Below are positions 36,406-50,914 of a stretch of DNA of 64,000 nucleotides, one piece after another; the first letter of the stretch is position 1, and each line of letters starts with the position of its first letter. This DNA comes from Paraspadella gotoi (lineage: Eukaryota > Chaetognatha). Where the stretch lies: the NCBI GenBank assembly GCA_051294375.1, contig CM119270.1, positions 14,330,323-14,394,322 of the forward strand. The letters run 5' to 3'. A program made the translations under genes and the position numbers. Under the pieces are notes generated by a model. That model had not been told where the DNA came from. It worked only from the letters and a program-made list of their open reading frames with translations, and did not search any database.

Positions 36406-36577
36406 CTTGATGTCGTCGTCGTCGTCGACTTTGTCTGCGTTGAACAGACTTTTTGTCTCATCGAGAGAGAAAAAATTTCATGGTCACTTCTTCCCTTTTT
36501 TAAAGCATATACATAATGAGAAGTGTTAGGAGGGAGGGATGGAGGGACGAAAGGAGCGGCCGCGAGGGTGTGTGTGT

Positions 36578-36648
<71 letters not shown>

Positions 36649-36780
36649 AGAGAGAGAGAGAGAGATACTGGCGCAAGGTGACGCGGATTAGCGCCGTCAT
36701 CACGCTTGCGCGAATCCGGATAACGACGACGACGACGACGACGACATCGAAGATCGAAAAAGCAGAAATTGAGACGGTCG

Positions 36781-36980
36781 AGGTGAGAGGGAGCGGAGGT
36801 GAGTTGGAGTGGAGATCAGGTGGAGCGGAGGTGAGAGGGAGCGGAGGTGAGTTGGAGTGGAGATCAGGTGTAGCGGAAGTGAGAGGGAGCTGAGATGAGT
36901 TGGAGTGGAGATCATGTGGAGCGGAGGTGAGGTGAAGAGGAGGTGACGTAGGGTGGAGATGATGTGGAGTGGAGCGAATG
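36781..36980. repeat. 48-bp minisatellite, copy A
   Basis: Unit starts AGGTGAGAGGGAGCGG at 36781, 36829, 36877 and (diverged) 36925, a strict 48-bp period. Each unit has two related halves rich in GGAG and GTGAG. Repeated GGTGAG motifs are chance 5' splice-site look-alikes. Confidence 0.9.
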
Positions 36981-37337
36981 TTAGGTGGGAAAAAGTGTGG
37001 CGAATAAATTATGGAAAGGAGGTTTCTTAAAAATTTATAACATTAAAATACTTTATACATTTTATCATCATTAAACATTAATTTTTTTAAAATCGCACCT
37101 TTATGAAATTTACGATATTGTAATTAAAATCACAATTAAAATTTCCTACGTGTTTTATTTACATTCTTCTGAAACTCATATTTATAGTTTTTTAAAATCG
37201 TTTTTTAAAATCGTATTGTAACCATCTCTCCTTATTATCAATAGTCCAACCCTCAGCCCAATCCGTAGCCCAACCCATAGCCCAACCCATCAAGAGGCTT
37301 CCGGGAGCCGAGAAAAGTCCTGATTACATTTTATCGA

Positions 37338-37340
<3 letters not shown>

Positions 37341-37432
<92 letters not shown>
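37341..37432. repeat. (CT)n microsatellite (copy A)
   Basis: About 45 CT units. In copy C the 25-N gap begins at this very point, and copy D carries an interrupted version, so this repeat is a likely breakpoint of the false joins. Confidence 0.95.
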
Positions 37433-37435
<3 letters not shown>

Positions 37436-38438
37436 ATCGGTTCTCACACGTCGAAAAGAGACAGCGGCCAGTATTGGCTAAACCGGAAATTGCCGTTTCC
37501 TGCCATCCGCGGATTCGTCTCGCGTTGGCGCCGCCCCTTTTTCTCCTTCCCTTCCCTACTTCTCCCTACCTTCTCTCCTTTCCTTTCTTTCGCTAGTCCT
37601 AATCCTTTAATCCCACACTTTCCTTTCCTTTTCCGTTCAACCTTTCAAATTCCTCGACTCTATGGGTTCTTTGGACATAATCATTAGGCCTGCACGATCC
37701 TTGTTAGCCCGTACTTGTGCAATGTGCATCCCGAAAGAAATGCTGCTATGGCCTCTTCGGTTTTATTTTTCACCTTAACTTACCAATCCTTCCTCAGATT
37801 TTGTCTCATAAAGGTGAAATAAAGAGAGCGTGTATTTCAAAAGAAAAGGTTAAACTTAATAAATTAATAAATAGTACTCGAAAAAGTATTGTTTTCTTAT
37901 AGAATAAAATCATTAAAAGCATAGCTTCAGTTTGTTCATACAGTGTATTTGAGATCGAGAATCGAATAAACATTTACATCGATTTTTCTTTAGCAAGAAA
38001 GCTATATATTAAAATGGAAGACAAAACGACAACGATTTTCTTTAAGTTCCAACCGACCACTCACATTAATATTTCCCCAACCCTTCATACAAACAATCAT
38101 TCAATCCACCTACTACCAATTTAACAAATACATAAAAACACCTTTTCACCACCCTAAATGGTGTTCGATTTAAAGTAATCCAACATTCCAACGTTTAATC
38201 CACCCCGCCACCGTTTAAGGGGTTCTCGACCCCTAAAACAACCACTCCGCCATTTCCCCCTCCCGCCAAAGCCAAGGGGCACAACAGGGGTCAAGCCAAT
38301 GCAATAAATTGGCTGGCTCAGCTCCGCCACCTCCGGAAAACGATTCCCCTCAGTATATTATAAATTGGGGCCAAACCGCCGGGCCGGAAAGAAGGGTCGG
38401 GGGGCTGGGGGAAGGGTTGGGTGGGGATAGGGTAAGGG

Positions 38439-38476
<38 letters not shown>

Positions 38477-38634
38477 CTGCAACGACATAACGAGAGACAC
38501 ATTTGAGATTTCCCTCCCGTTTTTTGATGCCTCGTCATCGTCGTCGTCGTCGTCGTCAAAAAAGGTCGACGTCTCCCAAATTTCCTTTATTGCCTTCCAT
38601 ACAAAAAAATTCTTTTTTTAGGGGGGGGGAGGCG

Positions 38635-38927
38635 AGGAAAAAGATTTAAGAAAATATAAATTTTTATTTATTTTTTTCTAATATAAATAAAAAATGTGAT
38701 GACCTAATGTAGTTTCAAAAGGTACAAGAATAACAGAAAGAATAACTTAATATACACAGAATAAAGCTAATTTTCATTTAACATTTAACTACTCAATAGC
38801 ACATTGGATTGCGAGCACTGTGGTTGCGTTCGCGGGGTTTGCGAGTCGCGTTTCCACCTCCTTGCGTCTGTTGTAAAGAAAGAGGGAGTCGCTCGATGTT
38901 TTCGTTTTGTGAAGACACAAAATTAGA

Positions 38928-38962
<35 letters not shown>

Positions 38963-39008
38963 ATAAAATGTTTATCACTTCCGGAGGAGCTATGAGGCGC
39001 CGATTAGG

Positions 39009-39046
<38 letters not shown>

Positions 39047-39372
39047 AGAGAGAGAGGAGAGAGAGAGAGAGAGAGAGACGCGTCTAATTTTGTGTCTTCA
39101 CAAAACGAAAACATCGAGCGACTCCCTCTTTCTTTACAACAGACGCAAGGAGGTGGAAACGCGACTCGCAAACCCGCGAACGCAACCACAGTGCTCGCAA
39201 TCCAATGTGCTATTGAGTAGTTAAATGTTAAATGAAATTAGCTTTATTCTGTGTATATTAAGTTATTCTTTCTGTTATTCTTGTACCTTTTTGAAACTAC
39301 ATTAGGTCATCACATTTTTTATTTATATTAGAAAAAAATAAATAAAAATTTATATTTCTTAAAATCTTTTTC
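38635..39372. repeat. Fold-back between copies A and B
   Basis: Left arm 38635-38938 and right arm 39081-39372 are reverse complements. The centre holds (CT)n, a piece at 38962-39005 that is the reverse complement of about 29192-29244, and (GA)n. The right arm runs straight into the 25-N gap at 39373. The arrangement X-(CT)n-revcomp(S)-(GA)n-revcomp(X) is that of a read or contig turned back on itself at a CT tract. Confidence 0.88.
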
Positions 39373-39397
39373 NNNNNNNNNNNNNNNNNNNNNNNNN
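39373..39397. other. Assembly gap, exactly 25 N
   Basis: Separates the fold-back after copy A from copy B. Confidence 0.99.
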
Positions 39398-40116
39398 CGC
39401 CGCCGACGACGCCCACTCGTCCGTCAACGCAGTCATTGGAGTTGCTCCCCTTCGCCACCCACATTACCACCCCCACCACATTTCCCCAAACCTCACCCCA
39501 CCTTCCGCCCAGCGATCGCCCATTTCCCAGGAGCGACAAAATCATCCTGACTTTTTCCACCTAAAACCCATCAACCAATCAACTGTAACCCAAATTGCTT
39601 GCTCAGTAAAAATTGAGATGCAATAACGGTTATTTTCATACTTCACGTTGAGATTTGTTTGTGTTATGAAATTGGTACAACCAATATATAATTTATACGT
39701 TAACTGTTATTTTTATTCAACAGCTTTGAAAAAACCGATAAAATATGTTTATCCAATAAATCTCGTCATTATAACTTTTACAATTTTTTATTACAAACTT
39801 CCCGCCGCAGTTCCCTAGATCGGTTCCCCGGTCGACACCCAGGTGCGACGCTGATTTAAGTTTTATCTCTCTCTCTTCTCTCTCTCTCCTCTCTCTCTCT
39901 CTCTCCTCGTCTCTCTCTCTCTCTCTCTCTCTCTCCTTCTCTCTCTCTTTTCCCTTTCTCTCTACTTTCTCAAACTCACACACAAACACCACACATCCTG
40001 AATTACAGTTAGACCGGTTTGAATATTTATTTATATTCTTACCCATCACAGAAATTTTATACATTCGAGATGCTTTTTCCGAGATAGTCATTTAGTCACC
40101 AAGCATGGAATTTGAG

Positions 40117-40182
<66 letters not shown>

Positions 40183-40300
40183 CAAATTCATAAATATTTC
40201 TTTTTCTCTTAAATTCATAAATTTCGAGCCATCTTCACTCAGTGTCAATACACAATTCCGGGTGAGAGAGAGAGAGATGAGGAGAGAGGAGAGATTGAGG

Positions 40301-40343
<43 letters not shown>

Positions 40344-42344
40344 AGAGAGAGTTATTTTTAAAAGTCCTTTCTCGTCTGTTTACTTTCGTCGAACCATTTA
40401 TAAATCGTGTTTGTTTATTAAACTTGTTTGTAAGAAGGACAAATGTCAAAATGCTTGATTATTTTTTCCGTCTTTCGTCAAACTTTTTTTCGAGTTTATT
40501 TCATATCTGTCGGTTTTTTTTTAAACGTTTAAATTAATTTCTCTGTAACATTATTTGGTTATTATATGTCATTAGAATATTTACATGGACTTTTGGGTGT
40601 ATTTTTTAACGTACTTTTTAACTATTTTTCGATATTTATAAAATTAGTAAATAAAGATGCTGTCTTATAAAATATTTAAACCGTGTGACCCCCTAATTTA
40701 ACATTTCAAATCAAAATATTTTTTTTCTATATATGGAAAAAAAATGTCGTTCTCTCTTTCTCTTCCGGCCTAAAATGTTTTGGTATCTGGAAAGGAATCA
40801 CTCTGATTACAAGCTGATTGCACTTTGATCTGACCGCTCGAATATGTTTATTTAAGTCATGTTTGTTTGGACAAAATTATTTCGCTAAATTTTGAGGTTT
40901 AATCCTCCCGATGAATTTTATGAACATTAATTGAAAATATTAATTATTAGTCATTTGAATCAGAATATAAACCCAAAAAACGAATCTTGCTGACCTTTAT
41001 AGCCAAATGAAACCAAAACAGCGCGAGAAATAAAAGCAACCAAAGAAAAAGAAATAAGCAACAAAAAAAAAAAGCAACGGAGCAACAGAAGAGAGAGAAA
41101 CGCGAGACACGAAGAGTAAACGACGGGAGAGAGAGAGAAAGGAAGAGGAAGAGTCTTTGCGGCTAAAAGCTAAGGGAGAAGGAAGAGGAGGAAGAGTGGG
41201 AAAAAAAGATGCAACGGCGATTGCAAACAACCCGGGCGGCAAAACAATAACAACAACAACGGCGTCGAAGACGACGACGACGACGACGACGACGACCCGG
41301 GGAGAGAAAAAAGTTTGCGACGGGATGCGAATTCGGCCACGTTGGCGTCGTTGGCGTCGTTGGCGTCGTTGGCGTCGTTGGCGTTGTTGGCGTGGGAAAT
41401 GGCGCCGATTGATTTGGCGGGAAATTATTGTAACGAGATTTTTCTTCGGAACGAGAGCGGGATTAATTCAGAGGCTTAAATGTGAGCGAACTATTGTACG
41501 AGGTGCGCTTTGATTTTGAAGAATATGGCGGACTATGGTATGCATGGTATGCAACAAGGTTCGCTTTAAATGGCAAAGAAACGAAACTATTAATCGAACA
41601 ATCAAAGTAAATTTTATTTCAATAAAGTATCATTCTTTGGTTACTGACATTGCCCGATTACAGAAGATGATCTGCCGATAATTTTTTTCAAGTTTCTTGT
41701 TCTTATCTTATTTTTAGGTTTAGGAAAATACTAAGTTTTAATAGCTTGTTAGCGAGATGAAAATGCTCAGACATACCACGTCTACGGACTCTTGCAAAAT
41801 AATTTGAAAAATAAACCGTTTGTCTAGAAGGTTCCATAGTTTTTTCCCAAAAGAAAAGACAAGAGATCCTCTCTGACTCTCTCTCTCTCTCTGTCTCTTG
41901 TCTCTTCTTCCTCTGCTCTCTCTCTCTCTCTCTCTCTCTTCCTCTCTCTCTCCTCTCTCTCTCTCTTCTCTCTTCTCTCTCTCTCTCTCTCCTCACCAAA
42001 ACCTACCTGTAAAATAACCATGCCAAACGAAGGCTAATCACTGGGTAAGTGATGTGGATGATGATGACGATGATGGAGCTGCCTATGAGTTTGGATGAGT
42101 CATTAGTTTTAATTTTAGGCAGAGTTTAAAAAAGTAGATGGATAGGGAGAGGATGGCGAGAAATTTGGATGATGGTGGGGGAGTTCGTTGGGTAGGGACG
42201 GTGAAGTCTCGGGCGAGTGGAAAAAGGGTCTAGTTGGATCGATGGAGTCAATTTTCAGTTTGGGTAAGTTGGTCAGAGAGAGAAACGTTGATTCTGTCGT
42301 GACCAAAAGAAAACCAGTTAATTAAGGGAAAACGAAGAAATTCT

Positions 42345-42390
<46 letters not shown>

Positions 42391-42396
42391 GAGAGA

Positions 42397-42427
<31 letters not shown>

Positions 42428-44507
42428 TAAGACTGAACTTGCACATCTAACTGAATTGTTAATCTGAACTTTTATTAATTATTTCTGAATCCTTTCCTTC
42501 CCACTTAAATCGAACTGCTATCAGCTCAATGTGTCCATAAATTTGGTTACGTAAGATCACAGACGTAATCAATTTTAAAACGTGTTTTTTATTTTTAATT
42601 TACAGCCTGGTTTGGGCAAAAGTGTAAAAATTCCAAACCAAAAGTCTTTTTTAAATAATGAAACCAAAAATCAAATAAAATCATAAAATTATCGTAAAAT
42701 ACTTTTCCACGCTAATTAAGGAAAAGACTTTGCCTCGTTAAAAATCTTCTTCGGCAAATTAATATAGAGATTCCTAAAACTTAAAATAAACGAGAGAGAG
42801 AACTTCTCGCCACACCGAATGGTAAAAACCCAAACCGGTATTAACTTCTCAATTATCTACGAGATTCCGACGAAAAAGATCGTCAATCCTGGAAACGAAA
42901 AAGAATCTCGATCCTGTTTCGTCCCCCCAAAAAATGTCGTCGACATCCCCTGATATATGGAACGGGACGATTTCGGGAATTACGAGATTCACCGCTTTTT
43001 TTCTTTCTCTCTTTCTTTTCTCTATTTTCGAACTCGACTTAATGACTTGGAGCGTAAATAACATCAAAACCAGCTCCAAGTTAATTTTTTTTTTCGTTCA
43101 GTCTTACGTCAATCTTTCTCAGTCTCTCTTCCCGTTTCTTACTTCTAAATTTTAATGATTAGTTATTTTTAAAACTACGGCGTTCTTTTGTTTTTTTTTT
43201 TCCTTCTTTCGTTCGATATTTTAACTTTGTTTTTGTTTTTGACTTTGGACGAAAAGGAGAAGAAATATTGTTTACGTAAACAAACGAAGCTTATGACGGA
43301 GAGAAGAGAAGACGAAGGAGAGAGGCGAGGGGGAGAGAGAGTCAATAGCTTTTTTCTTCTTAAAAAAAAAAGTAAAAGTTGAAAACAAAAGATGAAACGA
43401 AAAGAGGGAAGAATTTTTTTTTCTTTTAGGTTTTATTTTTTCGAAATATTTTTCGAATTCATTTTCTCATCACGTTGCCACGAGAACTTTCACGAATCTC
43501 GTGACGCCATCACCGTCCAGCGTCGCCGTCACCGTTTCGACTTCGCCGTGTCCGATTTCGCCGCGGCCGATTTCGTTCGTCGTTCGTTCGCCGTCGCCTA
43601 TTCGCCGTCACTGCATCAAAGTAGCAGCGACGTCTTCCGCATTGTTTTGCCGCGCGTCTTCGGCGGAATTGACGACGATGTGTCTGGATTGTTTTTTTTG
43701 TTGTTGTTGTTTTGGGTGGGCGTGGCCCTATCAGTTTTGGTTTTGTTTTTATATTTTGTTTTTGTCGAGTTTTCTTTTCGTAGCTTTTTTTTTGTTTTGT
43801 TTATTGAGGAAGTAAATTCGGAAATTCGGTTTTTATTTCTTCGCGGGTTTAAGTTTTTTTTTTAATGAATGTTGTTTATTTATAAATTGTGCTTTTTTAA
43901 ATTAAAAAAGGCTCGTCTGATGAAGAGAGAGTAAAAGAGGGAGAGATATAAACAGCGACCCAAAAAAAAATTTGAAAAAATGAACTGATGTCTTGAATTT
44001 TTTTCGGTTCGACTGAGAGCGAGAGAGATTCACCTTACTTTTTGTGTGGATTTGACGAGAAGAGAGAGGGAGAGAGAGGTGGAGAGATAAAAAAAAAGAG
44101 AGAGAGAGAGAGAGACAGATAGGGAAAAAGTTAAATACGAGAGTAAAAGGATAATCGGGACACGGAGAGAGCGAGAGGGAACGAGAGAGAGAGAGAGAGA
44201 GGGATTCCGGAGGAAGAGGAAGAGGAGGAAGAGGAGGAGGAGGAAGATGAGCCCCGATCCTTAAAGGAAGGGACCCGGAGAGATGCTAAACAAATGCAGA
44301 TCGAGATCCAACTATTCGAAGCGGATTCGTCGCAACGACGACGACGACGACGACGGCTACCACGACGACGACGAAGAGGAAAGAGCGCGACAACAACGAC
44401 GATGACGACGACGACGACGACGATGCGTCGGCGGCTGGCGACACTTCTTCCCAAACTCGGCGGGCGCGCTCGCGTGTACTGGCCGCGTCTCGCGCCTCGC
44501 GCCTCGC

Positions 44508-44618
<111 letters not shown>

Positions 44619-44745
44619 CAGGGCTTCCTCGTTTTCTTTTCATTTATCCCTCCTTTTTCCTCCTTTTTTCCTTCTCCATTCCTTTTCCTTTTTTTTCGTC
44701 GGGATGGCTTCTCGAGTTGATTGCGTTGTCGTCGTCGTCTTCGTC

Positions 44746-44784
<39 letters not shown>

Positions 44785-45287
44785 TCTCCATTACTCGACT
44801 TTGTCATTGTCTCAATCCCTTTAAATCGACGTTCATGTGACCCGAAGAATTACTGGCTGAAATGCGATGCAATATGCCTCGCGCAATACTGTTTATTAAT
44901 ATTATATTATATAATAATTATAATAAAAATAATAATCTCGACGAGAAATTGTCTTATTTGCTTTTAGTTTAGTAAGGTTTACTTTTTTGTTCTTGTTCAT
45001 ATTGTTTACTTTAGCCTTTTTTTTCTTAGTCTACGTTGTGTCATTGACTCGCGTTTTATTTCTTATCTTTGGATCCGAGTCAATTCCGTTTCTGAATTCC
45101 ATCCCTGATTCCATCTCAGATTCCATTTCTGTCATCGATATGGATCTGGCTTTTAACTGCGGCCAACGACGGTCGTCATTCGGATCATTGGTCGGTCCGT
45201 CGGTCGATCGGCCAATCGCTTTGGAGTCTTTTGTACGTTTGTCACATTCCGTTCTTTTAATTTTTATATCAAAGTCGCTTAATGAGA

Positions 45288-45540
45288 ACTGAGAATTTAA
45301 AATGGTATGCGAAGTGAACAAACGAACAAATAAGCGATTCATATTGACAAACGACTGAACAAAGATGCAAAACAACCATTGCAATCTAGGAGAGACAATT
45401 TATTTAAGTTAAGTTAAATGCGACTTTAATTGTCTCTACTAGGTTGCAATGGTTGTTTTGCATCTTTGTTCAGTCGTTTGTCAATATGAATCGCTTATTT
45501 GTTCGTTTGTTCACTTCGCATACCACTTTAAATTCTCAGT
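45288..45540. repeat. 254-bp hairpin, copy B
   Basis: Same hairpin as at 35012-35265, with near-identical arms and loop. Confidence 0.9.
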
Positions 45541-45689
45541 CTCATCCCTTCGGTCTCAGAGACCATCGCTCTAATTCTCTCTCTCCCTCTCTCTTTTCTC
45601 CTTTAGGAAAAGCGAGAGGCTCAAACTGCGACACAAAAGCTCAAACGGCAGCGATTCCACTTCAAATCGTCAATCGGGAATTGAGACTG

Positions 45690-45741
<52 letters not shown>

Positions 45742-46240
45742 CTCCTCCTCCCCCTCTCTCTCCTCCTCTCTCATCCTCTCTCTCTCTCTCTCCTCCCCCT
45801 TCTCTCTCTCTCTCTCTCTCTCTCACCCCCTTCACTCTCGTTTTTGTCCAACGAGAAGAAATCTCGAATATGCAAATGAGTTTGCGGGTCCGCGGACTCA
45901 AAGTAGCCGGAAACAATTGCGATGTTGCGCGGGATCGGACGGCGATCGTGGGTGGTAGGGGCGGTTCAGAAGACTGCGGCAGAGGAGATGGTGAAGTGGT
46001 CACTTTCAGGAAGATAGGGATTCGGCGTTGGAGGATCGCGGTAGTGGCAATAGTGGGTGATCGTACTGTTGAAGTTTTACGGACAGGACGGCGGGATTTT
46101 TGGAGCCGATGTGACGAACCAATGAGCTCACGATTTTTTGGGGGACGGGCCAGACCGTTTTGTCCCTGGCTTAAGACGATCTTTCGAAGGAAGGCTTTTT
46201 TCTTTTTTGGATTTTTGTTTTAGTTTTTCTTTTGTACTTT

Positions 46241-46336
<96 letters not shown>

Positions 46337-46421
46337 TTTTTTCTCATTGTGATTGTTAAATAATTTCGTATTTTCTCCCTTTTTTCAAAACACCGTCTAA
46401 AAAAAATATCCAAAGCGAAAC

Positions 46422-46598
46422 NNNNNNNNNNNNNNNNNNNNNNNNNNNNNNNNNNNNNNNNNNNNNNNNNNNNNNNNNNNNNNNNNNNNNNNNNNNNNNN
46501 NNNNNNNNNNNNNNNNNNNNNNNNNNNNNNNNNNNNNNNNNNNNNNNNNNNNNNNNNNNNNNNNNNNNNNNNNNNNNNNNNNNNNNNNNNNNNNNNNN
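46422..46598. other. Assembly gap, 177 N, inside copy B
   Basis: By comparison with copy A the missing piece is about 300 bp (36108-36411) with (CT)n and (GTC)n. Confidence 0.99.
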
Positions 46599-46755
46599 GT
46601 CGTCGTCGTCGTCGACTTTGTCTGCGTTGAAACAGACTTTTTGTCTTCATCGAGAGAGAAAAAATTTCATGGTCACTTCTTCCCTTTTTTAAGCATATAC
46701 ATAATGAGAAGTGTTAGGAGGGAGGGATGGAGGGACGAAAGGAGCGGCCGCGAGG

Positions 46756-46780
46756 NNNNNNNNNNNNNNNNNNNNNNNNN
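46756..46780. other. Assembly gap, exactly 25 N
   Basis: Separates copies B and C. Confidence 0.99.
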
Positions 46781-48013
46781 TTTCTATATATGGAAAAAAA
46801 ATGTCTTTCTCTCTTTCTCCTTCCGGCCTAAAAATGTTTGGTATCTGGCGAAAGGAATCACTTGATTACAAGCTGATTGCACTTTATCTGACCGCTCGAA
46901 ATGTTTATTTAAGTCATGTTTGTTTGGACAAACAAATATATTTCGCTAAATTTTGAGGTTTAATCCTCCCGATGAATTTTATGAACATTAATTGAAAATA
47001 TTAATTATTACGTCATTTGAATCAGAATAAAACCCAAAAAACGAATCTTGCTGACCTTTATAGCCCAAATGAAACCAAAAACAGCGCGAGAAATAAAAAG
47101 CAACCAAAGAAAAAAGAAATAAGCAACAAAAAAAAAAGAGCAACCGGAGCAACAGAAGAGAGAGAAACTCGAGACACGAAGAGTAAACGACGGGAGAGAG
47201 GAGAAAGGGAAAAGAGTGAAGGAGGTCTTTGCGGCTAAAAAGCTTAAGGGAGAAAGGAAGAGGAGGAAGGTGGGAAAAAAAGATGCAACCGGCGATGCAA
47301 ACAACCCGGGCGGGCAAAACAATAAACAACAACAACGCGTCGAAAGACGACGACGACGACGACGACGACGACCGGAGGAGAAAAAAAGTTTGCGACGGGA
47401 TGCGAATTAACGGCCACGTTGGCGTCGTTGGCGTCGTTGGCGTCGTTGGCGTCGTTGGCGTTTTGGCGTGGGAAATGGCGCCGATTGATTTGGCGGAAAT
47501 TATCTGTAACGAGATTTTTTTCTTCGGAACGAGAGCGGATAATTCAAGGCTTAAATGTGAGCAAGAACTATTGTACAGGTGCGCCTTTTGATTTTAAGAA
47601 TATGGCGGACTATGGTATGCATTGGTATGCAACAAGGTATCGCTTTAAATGGCAAAGAAACGAAACTATTAATCGAACAATCAAAGTAAATTTTTATTTC
47701 AATAAAAGTATCATCTTTGGGTTACTGACATGCCCGATTACAGAAGATTGATCTGCCGATAATTTTTTCAAGTTTCTTCTTCTTATCTTATTTTATAGGT
47801 TTAGGAAAATACTAAGTTTTAATAGCTTAGTTAGCGAGATGAAAAATGCTCAGACATACCACGTCTCACCGGACTCTTGCAAAATAATTGAAAAATAAAC
47901 CGTTTGTCTAGAAGGTTCCATAGTTTTTCCCAAAGAAAAGACAAGAATCCTCTCTGACTCTCTCTCTCTCTCTTGTCTCTGTCTCTGTCCTCTCTCTCTC
48001 TCTCTCTCTCTCC

Positions 48014-48048
<35 letters not shown>

Positions 48049-50173
48049 ATCTCTTCTCTCTCTCTCTCACCAAAAACCTACTCTGTAAAATAACCATGCC
48101 AAACGAAGGCTAATGCTAACACTGGGTAAGTGATGTGGATGATGATGACGATGAGGAGGCTGCCTATGAGTTTGATGAGCATTAGTTTTAATTTAGGCAG
48201 AGTTTAAAAAAGTAGATGGATAGGGAGAGGATGGACGAGAAATTTGGATGATGGTGGGGGAGTTCGTTGGGTAGGGACGGTGAAGGTCTTCGGGCGAGTG
48301 GAAAAAGGGTCTAGTTGCGATCGATGGAGGTTCAATTTTCAGTTTGGTAAGTTGGTCAACGAAGAGAGAAAGTTTGATTCTTGTCGTGACCAAAAGAAAA
48401 CCAGTTAAATTAAGGGAAAACGAAGAAATTCGGAGAAAGGAAGGAAAAAGAAAGACAGGGAGAGGAGGAAGAGAGAGAAGGAGAGACGAGAGAGAGAGAG
48501 AGAGTAAGACTGAACTTGCCACATCTAACTGAATTTTAATCTGACACTTTCATTAATTAATTTCTGAATCTTTCCTTCCCACTTAATCGAACGCTATCAG
48601 CTCAATGTTTCCATAAATTTGCGTTACGTAAGATCACAGACGCGTAATCAATTTAAAACGTTTTTTTATTTTTAATTTACAGCCCTGGTTTGGGCAAAAG
48701 TGTAAAAATTCCAAACCAAAAGTCTTTTTTTAAATATGAAACCAAAAATCAATAAAACATAAAATTATCGTAAAATACTTTCCACGCTAATTAAGGAAAG
48801 ACTTTGCCTCGTTTAAAAATCTTTCTTCGGCAAATTAATATAGAGATTCCTAAAACTTAAAATAAACAGAGAGAGAGAACTTCTCGCCACACGAATGGTA
48901 AAAACCCAAAACCGGTATTAACGGTCTCAATTTATCTACGTAGATTCCGACGAAAAAGATCGTCCAATCCTGGAAACGAAAAAAAGAATCTCGAGTCCTG
49001 TTTGCGTCCCCCCAAAAAAGTCGTCGACATCCCCCTGATATATGGAACGGCGACGATTTCGGGAATTACGAGCATTCACCGCTTTTTTTCTTTCTCTCTT
49101 CTTTTCTCTATTTTCGAACTCGACTTAATTGACTTGAGCGTAAATAACAATCAAACCAGCTCAAGTAATTGTTTTTTTTCGTTCAGTCTTACGTCAATCT
49201 TTCTCAGTCTCTCTTCCCGTTTCTTACTTCTAAATTTAATGATTAGTTATTTTTTAAAACTACGCGCTTTTGTTTTTTTTTTCCTTCTTTCGTTCGATAT
49301 TTTAACTTTGTTTTTGTTTTGACTTTGACGAAAAGGAGAAGAAATTATTGTTTACGTAAAACAAACGAAGCTTATGCACGGAGAGAAGAGAAGACGAAGG
49401 AGAGAGGCGAGGGGAGAAGAGAGCATCAATAGCTTTTTTCTTCTTAAAAAAAAAGTAAAATTGAAAACAAAAGATGAAAAACGAAAAGAGGGCAAGAATT
49501 TTTTTTTCTTTTAGGTTTTATTTTTTCGAATATTTTTCGAATTCATTTTCTCATCACGTTGCCACGAGAACTTTCACGAATCTCGTGACGCCATCACCGT
49601 CCAGCGTCGCGTCACCGTTTCGACTTCGCCGTGTCCGATTTTCGCCGCGGCCCGATTTCTTCGTCGTTCGTTCGCCGTCGCCTATTCGCCGTCACTGCAT
49701 CAAAGTAGCAGGCGACGCTTCCGCATTGTTTTGCCGCGCTCTTCGGCGGAATTGACGACGATGTGTCTGGATTGTTTTTTTGTTGTTGTTGTTTGGGTGG
49801 GCGTGGCCCTATCAGTTTTGGTTTTGTTTATTATATTTTGTTTTTGTCGAGTTTTTCTTTTCGTAGCTTTTTTTTTGTTTTGTTATTGAGGAAGTAAATT
49901 CGGAAATTCGGTTTTTATTTCTTCGCGGGTTAAGTTTTTTTTTAATGGAATGTTTTTATTTATAAATTGTGCGCTTTTTTAAATTAAAAAAGGCTCGTCT
50001 GATGAAGAAGAGGAGTAAAAGAGGAGAATATAAACAGCGACCCAAAAAAAATTTGAAAAAAATGAACTGATGTCTTGAATTTTTCGGTTTCGACTGAGAG
50101 CGAGAGAGATTCACCTTACTTTTTGTGTTGGATTTGACGAGAAGAGAGGAGGGAGAGAGAGGTGGCAGAGATA

Positions 50174-50204
<31 letters not shown>

Positions 50205-50649
50205 ACAGATCGAAGCGGAAAAAGTGTTTAAATACCCAAGTTATTTAGAATTAAAAGTATAAAAAAGGATAATTCGGGACACGAGGGAGAGAGCGAGAGG
50301 GGAAACTGAGAGAGAGAGAGAGAGAGAGGATCCGGGAGGAGAGAGGAGAAGAAGAGACGAAGGTAAAAAAGGAGGAAAGGAGGAGGAAGATGAGCCCCGA
50401 ATCCTTTAAAAGGAAGGACCCGAGAGATGCTAAACAAATGCAGATCGAGATCCAACTATTCGAAGCGGATTCGTCGCAACGACGACGGACGGACGACGAC
50501 GGCTACCACGACGACGACGAAGAGGAAAGAGCGCGACAACAACGACGATGACGACGACGACGACGACGATGCGTCGGCGGCTGGCGAACTTCTTCCAAAC
50601 TCGGCGCGCGCTCGCGTGTACTGGCCGCGTCTCGCGCCTCGCGCCTCGC

Positions 50650-50740
<91 letters not shown>

Positions 50741-50882
50741 AACAGGGCTCCTCGTTTTCTTTTCATTTATCCCTTCCTTTTTCCTCCTTTTTCCTTCTCC
50801 ATTCCTTTTCCTTTTTTTTATCGTCGGGGATGGCTTCTCGAGTTTGATTGCGTTTCGTCGTCGTCCTTCGTTCCTCGTGCGT

Positions 50883-50914
<32 letters not shown>

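Larger units (their letters stand above)
29244..38436. repeat. Tandem segment, copy A (most complete)
   Basis: Reference copy of a segment found four times. In order it holds (CT)n 29715-29790, (GA)n 29956-30019 and 30102-30184, an AT-rich block, (GAC)n 31108-31138, a GTTGGCGTC array 31180-31237 and (CT)n 31715-31829. Then come a CpG-rich patch 33235-33450, (GAC)n near 34100-34190, (CT)n 34281-34361 and (GTC)n 34470-34532. These are followed by a hairpin 35012-35265, (CT)n 35414-35509, (TTTC)n 35936-36027, (CT)n 36230-36321, (GTC)n 36354-36428 and (GA)n 36575-36665. It ends with a 48-bp minisatellite, a 12-bp TAGCCCAACCCA-type repeat near 37248-37290 and (CT)n 37341-37432. No protein-coding gene recognised. 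Confidence 0.9.

Noticed and set aside
45444-46223. 259-codon plus-strand frame in copy B
   Set aside because: It spans the right arm of the hairpin and a CT tract, and the counterpart frames in copies A, C and D are broken, so it is not maintained.
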